A stretch of 48,232 nt of DNA, taken from Lachnospiraceae bacterium UBA7205 (GTDB taxonomy: Bacteria > Bacillota > Clostridia > Lachnospirales > Lachnospiraceae). The notes under the pieces were generated by a model. The model was not told where the DNA came from. It saw only the letters and a program-made list of their open reading frames with translations, and did not search any database. The DNA lies in the NCBI GenBank assembly GCA_002490665.1, contig DKUL01000060.1, positions 1 to 48,232 of the forward strand. The letters are read 5' to 3'. Positions within the stretch are counted from its first letter, which is position 1, and every line of letters begins with the position of its first letter. A program made the position numbers and the translations under genes. Below, piece by piece: positions 16,266-24,054 of the stretch.

Positions 16266-17126
16266 GACATCTGAAAGATAATCGTCTACATATCCGTCTG
16301 CAATCCACTTGTTGACAAGTGCACCGCAGAAAAAAATGTACATGCAAAAGTAAAGCCAAATCATCACAATCACAATGCTCGTCAGGCTGCCATACATGGA
16401 AAATCCGCCAAAATAGTCAATATAGACTGAAAAACCAAACGAGTAAAGCGTCCAGAACACCGAAGTGACCACTGCCCCGGGATAATGTTCTTTCCATGGA
16501 AGCGCATTGTTTGGCAGCAGGCTGTACATGGTGCAGAACACCACCGAAATCATTCCTGCGACAAATATATGGCGTACCCCGCCAAAAAAACGCCAGAGGC
16601 TTGCAGCCGTCCCGCTGTCGGGAATCAGCCATTTCGCCAGCGTGTTGCCAAAGACAAGGACGCCTGCCGACAGCAATATTGCAAGCAGTAAAAAAATGGT
16701 GTAAAAAGATGCCTTCAGCCGCAAAAGAATATATCCCCTTGTCTCCTCCACCTCGTAGATATGGTTCAGTCCCCTAATCAGCGCCAGAACGCCCTTGGAA
16801 GCCGACCAGATTACCACAAAAGCCGAAATTGACAGCAGTGTCAGCTGGTTTCCATGGTAACTGTCCACAATGCTCATCAAGAAAAGATATATTTTCTCCG
16901 GAATCACTGCCTGCGAAATATTGACCATTTCCTTGTTGCCAAAGATGTTATGCGGCAGAATGCCGCTGACAATCATGACCATCGGGATCACGGACAGGAA
17001 TAAAAAGAACGCGGCGCCAGAGGCGTAGGTTCCCACCTCAGCCTCATTAAACGCTCCGCGTATTTCCTTTTGCAGCCTGTATAACCTTGAAACTATTGAC
17101 ATCCGGGACTGCCCCTTCCCAATCAT
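16260..17126 (-). CDS. YihY/BrkB-family integral membrane protein
   Basis: A 288-residue protein with about six membrane segments. It starts with the family's amphipathic region (GAFNEAEVGTYASGAAFFLFLSVIPMVMIV). Later come the conserved polar patches WSASKGVLALIRGLNHIYEV and NNALPWKEHYPGAVVTSVFWTLYSFGFSVYI. The family was once labelled RNase BN, but that activity belongs to another protein, and transport or envelope functions are only suspected. The ATG overlaps the stop of the SpoIID-like gene (ATGA), indicating coupling. An internal ATG at 17102 with AGGGG upstream is the alternative start. Confidence 0.85.
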   Translation of the reverse strand: MIGKGQSRMSIVSRLYRLQKEIRGAFNEAEVGTYASGAAFFLFLSVIPMVMIVSGILPHNIFGNKEMVNISQAVIPEKIYLFLMSIVDSYHGNQLTLLSISAFVVIWSASKGVLALIRGLNHIYEVEETRGYILLRLKASFYTIFLLLAILLSAGVLVFGNTLAKWLIPDSGTAASLWRFFGGVRHIFVAGMISVVFCTMYSLLPNNALPWKEHYPGAVVTSVFWTLYSFGFSVYIDYFGGFSMYGSLTSIVIVMIWLYFCMYIFFCGALVNKWIADGYVDDYLSDVL

Positions 17127-18616
17127 CTGGCTGTCTGTTCAATCGCACTGACAGCCTTTATGCTTCCATTATAATAATATGCCAAAATCCGGTCAGCCGT
17201 TAATCCTTTCTCAGCCAATGCCTTTGCCCCATTCTGTGACATGCCGCATCCATGCCCGAATCCTGCCCCATGTATTGTTATCTGCTTTAAATTATCCCCG
17301 CTTTCTCCATTATTATCATAGCTTTTTTCAATATAAAAATATGCACTCGGAAGAAGGTCGCCCATTGTGTAGGCACTGTCATCCTTTCTATAAATGACAT
17401 CCCCGTCACAACCCAGTGCCTGCCTTATCGCATGCTGCGACAGGACACTCACCCGGAAATGTTCGGTGTCAATTATAACGCCTGTCACCAGACCACTTTT
17501 TCTGCGTCCCAAAATCCGGATGTCCCGGACTGTCTTCTCCTCCACTATTTTATCAGACGATAAAAACCTGGAACGAATCCTGACCGCATGCGGCTGTGCA
17601 AGTGACAGGCTATACAGTTTCTGAAACATCTTTTTCGCGGCAGATGCATCCAGCACCTTGTCATAATTCCAGCGGTACCACGCCTCGCCATACTCCACAT
17701 CCTCTGCGTTACCGTTATCAATGTACTGCTTATATGCCAGCTCCCCCTCCTCACTGTTTGATGCATAGCGTTCATCTCCTGTCTCGGTCAGGTAGCTGTC
17801 CTCACCAGGCACCGTATTCATCCATACGCCCGCGCCCCCATTATACCCGCCCGAAGTCGAATAATAAAAGGTTTCCACAATTTCATCTTTATATGTCAAT
17901 ACCTGATTCTTTGTCGCATCCACCGCCCTGTTCGCATCCGGGGACTCGTCACAGTTCCCATACACCTGGAATGCGGTACTGTCATCCATATGCGCTTTCC
18001 AGTCCGGATATGCATACTTCTGCTTGTGAAAATATGTATATGTCCTTGCACAGACCGCCTGTGCCTTCAATGCCTCCTCCGGATAGGACGGCGGCATCTC
18101 GCTCGGCACTACGCCGTACAAATATTCCTCAACAGGAAGCTCATTTACAACGACGATTCCGTCTCCCGCAGCATGGCATTCCAATGTTCCCCTGTACTGT
18201 GCCGGACAGTTGCGCTCAAGATTCCTGATTTGCAGTTTTCCGTTATTTTTTCCCTTCAGGCATATCATGGAACTGTCATGGAACGCATCGCCATTCAGGA
18301 CATATTCCGCGCCGGGTGCATATTCCGAAACCGTTCCGTTGTCATCCACAAGCATTCCCTCACTGCATGCAATACGCAGCTCCGTGTGGTAGATTCCGCG
18401 GTACCTCTGGTTCATAATCAGGATTCTGACATTTCCGTCAAATGGGAGACGCATTGCATCATCCGCTTCCTCCTCCTTGTCCTCCTGTCCGTATTCCTCC
18501 GCCTCCTCCTCACCAGCCTCCCTATTCTCTGTCTGGCTGACGCTGCACCTGTAAATGCCAAGCGCTATGATTATCCATAAAATGACGACCAAAACCTTTT
18601 TGGAAAACCCCTTCAC
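17123..18616 (-). CDS. SpoIID/LytB-domain protein, membrane anchored
   Basis: A 497-residue protein. Residues 6-24 form one N-terminal membrane anchor, followed by an acidic linker (EEEAEEYGQEDKEEEADD). The SpoIID domain covers most of the rest: VEEYLYGVVPSEMPPSYPEEALKAQAVCARTYTY and the C-terminal HGAGFGHGCGMSQNGAKALAEKG. In sporulation SpoIID cleaves glycan strands during engulfment; members outside sporulation operons are general lytic-transglycosylase-like wall enzymes. The start is GTG at 18616, 17 bases after AAGGAGG. An in-frame ATT five codons upstream has better spacing. Confidence 0.85.
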   Translation of the reverse strand: MKGFSKKVLVVILWIIIALGIYRCSVSQTENREAGEEEAEEYGQEDKEEEADDAMRLPFDGNVRILIMNQRYRGIYHTELRIACSEGMLVDDNGTVSEYAPGAEYVLNGDAFHDSSMICLKGKNNGKLQIRNLERNCPAQYRGTLECHAAGDGIVVVNELPVEEYLYGVVPSEMPPSYPEEALKAQAVCARTYTYFHKQKYAYPDWKAHMDDSTAFQVYGNCDESPDANRAVDATKNQVLTYKDEIVETFYYSTSGGYNGGAGVWMNTVPGEDSYLTETGDERYASNSEEGELAYKQYIDNGNAEDVEYGEAWYRWNYDKVLDASAAKKMFQKLYSLSLAQPHAVRIRSRFLSSDKIVEEKTVRDIRILGRRKSGLVTGVIIDTEHFRVSVLSQHAIRQALGCDGDVIYRKDDSAYTMGDLLPSAYFYIEKSYDNNGESGDNLKQITIHGAGFGHGCGMSQNGAKALAEKGLTADRILAYYYNGSIKAVSAIEQTAR

Positions 18617-18661
18617 ATAAAAAATAACAGCTTCCTCCTTAAGCGTCTTTTATGCACCATT

Positions 18662-18692
18662 ACAAAAGCAGCCCGCTAAGGCTGCTTTTTCT
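18662..18692. terminator. Bidirectional hairpin terminator
   Basis: AAAAGCAGCC pairs with GGCTGCTTTTT around CGCTAA. On the minus strand it follows the 6S RNA candidate and precedes the SpoIID-like gene. On that strand the T-run is four bases (TTTTG). Confidence 0.7.
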
Positions 18693-18699
18693 CATTTGT

Positions 18700-18880
18700 T
18701 TTCCCCGAAACGCCGGCTCTTGTATTTTGACTCCTAGCTAATGCTAGGTGGGCAACCGCAATCTTTCTCGCTGTCTTCCCCTGGCCATACTGGGGGGCAT
18801 GACATTAATCAGACAATGTAGGAATCCCGTTTAAAGTGATGTAGGTTCAAAATGACAAGAGTTATCGCACATTTCAGATT
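18700..18880 (-). ncRNA. ssrS: Probable 6S RNA
   Basis: On the minus strand CTCTTGTCATTTTGAACCTA near 18860 pairs with TAGGAGTCAAAATACAAGAG near 18730, closing a rod-like RNA. Inside are a small hairpin CCTAGC-ATTA-GCTAGG on the 3' side of a central bubble, and an apical stem TGTC...CCCC / GGGG...GACA. A closing stem, central bubble, 3'-side hairpin and apical arm in about 180 nt is the 6S architecture that mimics an open promoter to bind RNA polymerase. A consensus promoter lies just upstream. The assignment rests on structure, not sequence identity; another structured RNA remains possible. Confidence 0.6.
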
Positions 18881-18886
18881 AATTAT

Positions 18887-18915
18887 AGTATACCCCATCA
18901 CTATCAAAATATCAA
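18887..18915 (-). promoter_or_regulatory. Promoter of the 6S RNA candidate
   Basis: Minus strand TTGATA (18915-18910), 17 bases, TATACT (18892-18887), giving a start near 18880. It lies in a 449-bp stretch with no protein gene. From 18916 to 19065, downstream of the diguanylate cyclase gene, I see only AT-rich sequence and weak hairpins. Confidence 0.7.
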
Positions 18916-19065
18916 CCACTAATCATGTTGCATCTTTACTAATATTTTACAGTAAATTTTTGCTATTTTATACTGACGGTCAGAAAAGGCTGACTGCCCA
19001 GTATGTAGTAATGCACACAGACGCATAAGGAACTATGCCGCTTCGTGGCTGTACATATAGATTCT

Positions 19066-22000
19066 TCAAGAACCTGCCGCGTAGAATTTATATGCGGCTT
19101 TCCCTGATTTCTTCACGTCATAGAGCACTTTATCCGCCTCTTTCACCATGTTTTCAAGCTCCTCCTCCGAGCCTAGCAGTTTCCTGCTGCTGATGCCTAT
19201 GGAACAGGATATCTGGTGTTCTTGCGGAATTTCAACACGCTTTCCAAGCTTTGCCCATATCGTCCCCATAAAGCCTCCTGCCTGTTCAATGTCGCTGTAA
19301 ATGTTCTTTGCAAGCTGCTCAACGCACGACAAATCATCTGTGTAAACAGTAATCAAAAACTCGTCGCCGCCATACCTTGTCACAAAGCCATTCTCTCCGG
19401 TTTCCTTGCAAAAAATTTGTGACATACCTGTCAGAATGATGTCACCCACTCCATGTCCGAATGTATCATTATAGAATTTAAAATTATCCAGGTCAATATA
19501 CATGATCGTAACGGGTCTTGCCCTGCCTTTGCTATGCCCAATCATGCCGTTAATATTTCCGTAAAATCCCTCCCTGTTATACAGACCGGTAAGCTTATCG
19601 GTCACTGCCAGGTGGTTTAATTTGTCATTCATCTGCTGAATTTTTTCATTTGCCTCAAGCATGTCAATCGAGTTGAGCAGCTGCCTGATCAGGAATTCAA
19701 AAACAGCATAATCACTCTCATCAAGCAAATATCTGTTAGTCGGTGAATGCCAGTTGTCCTTCATCGTAATATAGGCTACCATAATAGCCTTCAGGGAATC
19801 ATTATAATAAAACGGCAGACCGATGATGGAGCAGACCTTCTTCTTGTCAAAAAGCGATATGATATCCAGGTAATCCCTATAATTATTGTTCATCTTAGAT
19901 GTCGCGAAGCCAAGCCTGTTCCTGTGGAAAAAGCCTTCTATCCTGCTGCGTCTCTCATTCTCAAATGCAAATCCGGTGTTATTGTATAGTTCCACCGATT
20001 CATTTCCCTCGTATTTCACCAACATCAGCCTGTCAATATTGAAGTTATGTATGAACGCATTTACAGAAGGATGAATCAGTTCCTTTTTACTTTTTCCGCC
20101 AATCTCAACCATTTTCTGCCATGCCGACAAAAAGTTCATGCGCTTCTGCTGTTCCTGGTTTTCCTTAAACACAGACGCATGGCGCAGCACTTCGTCAATC
20201 TCGTGCCTCAGTCCTTGTGACAGATTCAGGCTGCGCCCCTTTATCAGACAGGATTTTTTTACCAGTTCCGCTTTCAGCTCAGCCACTTTCCCCTTACAGC
20301 CCTGAAAATCATAAAATCCTATTGCCGCATTCAGGCATTGTACTGCTTCGTTCTCCCTGCCAAGAATACGGTACAGGCTCGCAAATTCCGCCATATACTG
20401 CCCATATATATAAAACTGGTTTCCTGCGGATTCGTCAAGGCATCCCTCTGCCAGCTGAAAGTTCCTTAACGCCTCGACATACTCCTTCCTGCTGGCAAGC
20501 TGCAGCCCATATATGAAATAGTAAATAAAGAGGTCGTCCTTGCACATCGTATAGTCATGAATAATTGTGGTCTCTTCTTCCTCATCTTCCTGTTTATCAA
20601 TTAAATGTTCCAAAAACAGCCTTGTCTTCTCAACATAAATCGCACACTTAAGCTGGTTTCCATTATAATAGCTGCACAGTGCCAAAAGCCCGGCGAGCTT
20701 TGATATATTGCAAACCCGCAGGCTGTTCATCTTCGTTTCCTTCACAATCCGGAACGCTAATTCAAGATACTCATACGCATTGAGATAGTCCTGCGCCATA
20801 ATACAATTTATCGCCATATTGTAGAGCGTCTCGCCGACAAAATCAATCTTTTCCATCTGCAAAAAACTAGTAAGTGCCTTATTATAGCAGTCAAGCGCCC
20901 TGTCATACTGTTCCATTGCAGACGAAATATAACCGACCCCATTGTATATCATCGCTTCCTCATAGGCATTCCTGCCCCGCACAAGCTCATGGCATTTATC
21001 ATAATAATAATTTGCTGTCTTAAAAAATCCGTTTGTGGATGCTATCATTATATTATTTCTGTATGCCTCCATCATGAAATACTCATTTCCGAGCCTTTTC
21101 ATAATGGAAATGCCCTTGTTAAAGTATACCAGTCTTTCCTCCACCTTATCCGCATCCGAAAAAAGTGCAGGTGCATTGTCATAAGCATAGGCATATATAT
21201 GCGCCAGGTGATTCCAAAAATGATAATTCTCCGCCATACGGATAACATCCTCATCCACAGCAATATCACTCGCGCAGAAAAAAATGTTGTGCCATCCCGA
21301 CATCTTTACCATAACGCCCAGAAGCTTTGCAATAAAAATACCATAATCGGAGCTGCGTGCTTCTGCAATCTCAAGAAACTTTCCTGCGTATCTGTCCGCC
21401 TCGTCCAGCTTCCCATTATACATATGAGCCATACCCATAAAATAGTAATACGCACAGTCCAGCTTTTGGTCACATGTCTGGCTTCTAAGCTCCTTGAGCT
21501 TCTCGCACAATAACAGCGCCTGCGAAAAATCCTGCGTGTAGATGGATACAAGCGTGTAAAGCATCACAATCTCACACTTATGGTTCCAGTCTATCTCAAT
21601 CTCCTCGACAGTTATCATCTTATATATGATTTCCAGATAATATTTTGCCTGTGAAAAGTCAAGGCAGAATAAGAGATTGTTTATTTTTGCAATATATACG
21701 CCAATCCGATCCGTGATAAAGACAAAATCATTCAAAGTACTTCTTTGATTTTCCAATGTCCCGCAATTTATCTCCGTCACCAGATGCTTTTCAAAAATAT
21801 AGCCATAAAACCTCGTCCAGAGCGGCTGAATGTGCGGAAGCGGCACTTTTGCCTCATTGTAAGCAGCAACAACGGAAATATTGTTACAATTTTCATTCTC
21901 GAGCAGGTTGTGTATGAAGTGGAACGATGAACCGCCGGCATACTGTATATCATTCAGTAAAAATACCACATGCCCATCCTTTACAATATGGGATACAAGG

Positions 22001-22380
22001 TTTACCACCGCCGATGCTATCTTGTCCTGCTCAAAGGCAACCTCGTCAATCAGGAGCGGCTCGCTGCGCGCGCACACGCCAGTCTTAAGAAAGCTTGTGA
22101 ACACGGATTTATGCAGGCTGTAGACACCGCATTCATCCAGCATCCGGTCAAACGCTTCCTCCGAAATCCCATTCAGTCCATTTCTGATATAGTCAAGAAA
22201 CGGCTCAAACACGCCGACCATGTCAGACAGCCGGAAGCTGTGCAGACAGACCTCCGTTTTGGGATTATTCCGCGCAATCTGCTGCCTTTTTTCTTCCGTA
22301 AACAAAAGCGTATTATAATGCTTCAAAAGAAGGAATTTTGTTTTTCCATCCTGAACGTTTATCTCCAACTTATCATCCAT
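19066..22380 (-). CDS. Diguanylate cyclase with partial ATPase, TPR and GAF regions
   Basis: A 1104-residue protein. At about 115-170, HVVFLLNDIQYAGGSSFHFIHNLLE resembles the Walker B part of a MalT/STAND-type ATPase, but no P-loop is visible before it. A long helical region (about 220-720) carries TPR-like repeats (e.g. AMIYNGVGYISSAMEQYDRALDCYNKALTSF). A GAF-like domain follows (about 740-920). The C-terminal GGDEF domain has an intact RYGGDEF near residue 1000 and DLDNFKFYND, so c-di-GMP synthesis is likely. The inhibitory RxxD I-site is not seen. The start at 22380 has GGGGGAT upstream and lies 14 bp after the stop of the DUF5722 gene. Confidence 0.85.
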   Translation of the reverse strand: MDDKLEINVQDGKTKFLLLKHYNTLLFTEEKRQQIARNNPKTEVCLHSFRLSDMVGVFEPFLDYIRNGLNGISEEAFDRMLDECGVYSLHKSVFTSFLKTGVCARSEPLLIDEVAFEQDKIASAVVNLVSHIVKDGHVVFLLNDIQYAGGSSFHFIHNLLENENCNNISVVAAYNEAKVPLPHIQPLWTRFYGYIFEKHLVTEINCGTLENQRSTLNDFVFITDRIGVYIAKINNLLFCLDFSQAKYYLEIIYKMITVEEIEIDWNHKCEIVMLYTLVSIYTQDFSQALLLCEKLKELRSQTCDQKLDCAYYYFMGMAHMYNGKLDEADRYAGKFLEIAEARSSDYGIFIAKLLGVMVKMSGWHNIFFCASDIAVDEDVIRMAENYHFWNHLAHIYAYAYDNAPALFSDADKVEERLVYFNKGISIMKRLGNEYFMMEAYRNNIMIASTNGFFKTANYYYDKCHELVRGRNAYEEAMIYNGVGYISSAMEQYDRALDCYNKALTSFLQMEKIDFVGETLYNMAINCIMAQDYLNAYEYLELAFRIVKETKMNSLRVCNISKLAGLLALCSYYNGNQLKCAIYVEKTRLFLEHLIDKQEDEEEETTIIHDYTMCKDDLFIYYFIYGLQLASRKEYVEALRNFQLAEGCLDESAGNQFYIYGQYMAEFASLYRILGRENEAVQCLNAAIGFYDFQGCKGKVAELKAELVKKSCLIKGRSLNLSQGLRHEIDEVLRHASVFKENQEQQKRMNFLSAWQKMVEIGGKSKKELIHPSVNAFIHNFNIDRLMLVKYEGNESVELYNNTGFAFENERRSRIEGFFHRNRLGFATSKMNNNYRDYLDIISLFDKKKVCSIIGLPFYYNDSLKAIMVAYITMKDNWHSPTNRYLLDESDYAVFEFLIRQLLNSIDMLEANEKIQQMNDKLNHLAVTDKLTGLYNREGFYGNINGMIGHSKGRARPVTIMYIDLDNFKFYNDTFGHGVGDIILTGMSQIFCKETGENGFVTRYGGDEFLITVYTDDLSCVEQLAKNIYSDIEQAGGFMGTIWAKLGKRVEIPQEHQISCSIGISSRKLLGSEEELENMVKEADKVLYDVKKSGKAAYKFYAAGS

Positions 22381-22394
22381 ATCGAATCCCCCGG

Positions 22395-23936
22395 TTACCA
22401 AATAATCTCAGACCAGTCATTGATTCCGATAACGGATTTCGCCCAGTCCAGGTACAGCTTGGAATTTTCGCCATCCATCTCGTCATATACCTTCTGCGCA
22501 AAAGAATCCAGTCTCGTATCCATTCCCGGATCACTGTACACCAGAAGGTACATCATCTCATCAATCAGCGGATTGTCCACCACCGCCGCATACGACGCAC
22601 ACATCGCTGCCGCCTGGATTTCGCTTCCCTGCGCATTGGAAAGACCAATCTCGCTAAGAATGATATGCCTTACATTCCCTTCCGTGTCAAGCATTTCCGG
22701 CTTCTGCATAAAATCCGTCAGCACTGACAGATTCTGGAACGTGACAACCTGCCCTGATGCGACCTCGGCGGCATATGCCTCCCCCTTTTTGTGCCCCGAC
22801 ATATCCCAGAACTTGGCATATCCCATAGGATTCGTGTATGGGTGCTGCGCCAGTCCCCAATTTATATTACCGCTTCGTTTGATAAGTGTGTTGAATTTTT
22901 CCAGAAAATCCTTTCCGTCCATATACTGGTAATAGTCTTTGCTGGAAGGCGTCAGGTTTCTGTCCCATATCTGGTCAATACAGACATACACCCTTGCATT
23001 TGCATTTGTGCTCATAATCGCATTGTACATCACGCGGAATGCCTGTGTATATTCCCTGATGTAGGTATCCCAGTCTGTCCATGCCATATAATTCCACGTG
23101 CGGGTATTCACTTCATTTCCGATAATCCAGTTCTCCCCGCCTTTCGAGTTTGCCACATAATATTCCATGTTGGCGGCAAGCGCGCTGACCCCTTCCTCGT
23201 CCGAAGCGTTGAACATATAGTACATCGGCTTTTTTATCCTGCTGGAGTCTGCCTTTCGCGCATCCGCCCTCGACATCGGATGGGTCAGCGCCTCGCATTC
23301 CCCTGTATTCAATACCTGCAATGTCTTAAATACCCAGCCAATCTCAGGTCCATACGTGCCATCGAGAAAGACATTGTTGAATTCCTCCCCCTGCGTGGAC
23401 TTCTTGGTCCTCGGATAGCGCATCAGCGTATTCCATGCGAGCGCTTCCGGGTTGGTGATATATGTCGGCTCCGTTATCATCTGCATTACGCCGCCGCTTT
23501 TGATTCCGATGGCAAATTTTGAGTACAGCCTCGTGTTTTCCTGTCTGAAATTTACAGGAAAAGTAAATTCCGGCATCGTTTCCAATCCTTCCCAAACGTT
23601 AGATGCTATTATCTCTGTATCCGCCGAAAGTTCATACTCATACGGAGCCAATGCAAACAAGTGCAGCTTCCCGTCATCGGAGACGGGCATACTGCCATTC
23701 AGCACAGCCTTGTATGTAACCGTTCCATTTTTTTCCACCGTGCAGCTTACATTTTGCGACACTGGTATCTGTTCAATCCCTGACACAGCCGCTTCGGCGG
23801 CATATATTGTACTTCCCTCCAAAGCCTGTGTGTCAACGACTTCGGCGGCATAGGAATGTCCTCCCATGCCGCCAGCCAATATGCCTGTCATCAGGCATAT
23901 CAATATATTTTTTTTCACGCCAAATCTTTTTCGCAT
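22395..23936 (-). CDS. Secreted DUF5722-type glycosidase-like protein
   Basis: A 514-residue exported protein with a signal peptide (RKRFGVKKN, hydrophobic core, GGHSYAAE). An N-terminal beta-rich region of about 140 residues is followed by a TIM-barrel-like domain resembling DUF5722/GH39-type enzymes. WIIGNEVN (Glu near 273) and ILSEIGLSN (Glu near 429) look like the acid/base and nucleophile of clan GH-A, so retaining glycosidase activity is plausible; the substrate is unknown. The start at 23936 has AAGGA 8 bases upstream; the open frame continues back to 24071. It is cotranscribed with the diguanylate cyclase from its own strong promoter. Confidence 0.75.
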   Translation of the reverse strand: MRKRFGVKKNILICLMTGILAGGMGGHSYAAEVVDTQALEGSTIYAAEAAVSGIEQIPVSQNVSCTVEKNGTVTYKAVLNGSMPVSDDGKLHLFALAPYEYELSADTEIIASNVWEGLETMPEFTFPVNFRQENTRLYSKFAIGIKSGGVMQMITEPTYITNPEALAWNTLMRYPRTKKSTQGEEFNNVFLDGTYGPEIGWVFKTLQVLNTGECEALTHPMSRADARKADSSRIKKPMYYMFNASDEEGVSALAANMEYYVANSKGGENWIIGNEVNTRTWNYMAWTDWDTYIREYTQAFRVMYNAIMSTNANARVYVCIDQIWDRNLTPSSKDYYQYMDGKDFLEKFNTLIKRSGNINWGLAQHPYTNPMGYAKFWDMSGHKKGEAYAAEVASGQVVTFQNLSVLTDFMQKPEMLDTEGNVRHIILSEIGLSNAQGSEIQAAAMCASYAAVVDNPLIDEMMYLLVYSDPGMDTRLDSFAQKVYDEMDGENSKLYLDWAKSVIGINDWSEIIW

Positions 23937-23993
23937 TGCAAACATCCTTTTCCATAATCCGGTATTTTCGTATCTAATGGCAAAACCAAATCT

Positions 23994-24023
23994 ATTATAA
24001 CAAATTCCGACTATTTCTGTCAA
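23994..24023 (-). promoter_or_regulatory. Promoter of the DUF5722-diguanylate cyclase operon
   Basis: Minus strand TTGACA (24023-24018), an 18-base spacer, TATAAT (23999-23994). Both boxes are perfect. Confidence 0.8.
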
Positions 24024-24054
24024 TGTCTGCACAATTTTAATCAAATTTAAAAAT

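Noticed and set aside
17596..18228. Pro/His/Ser-rich plus-strand frame opposite the SpoIID-like gene
   Set aside because: The composition is typical of an antisense shadow; the minus-strand SpoIID motifs are clear.
18700..18880. SRP RNA as an alternative to 6S RNA
   Set aside because: A GGCCAGGGGAAG segment recalls SRP helix 8, but the conserved GGAA/AGCA internal loops do not line up and the overall bubble plus 3' hairpin fits 6S better.
21970..22932. 320-codon plus-strand frame opposite the diguanylate cyclase and DUF5722 genes
   Set aside because: It spans the ends of two well-supported minus-strand genes and has no domain or ribosome binding site.
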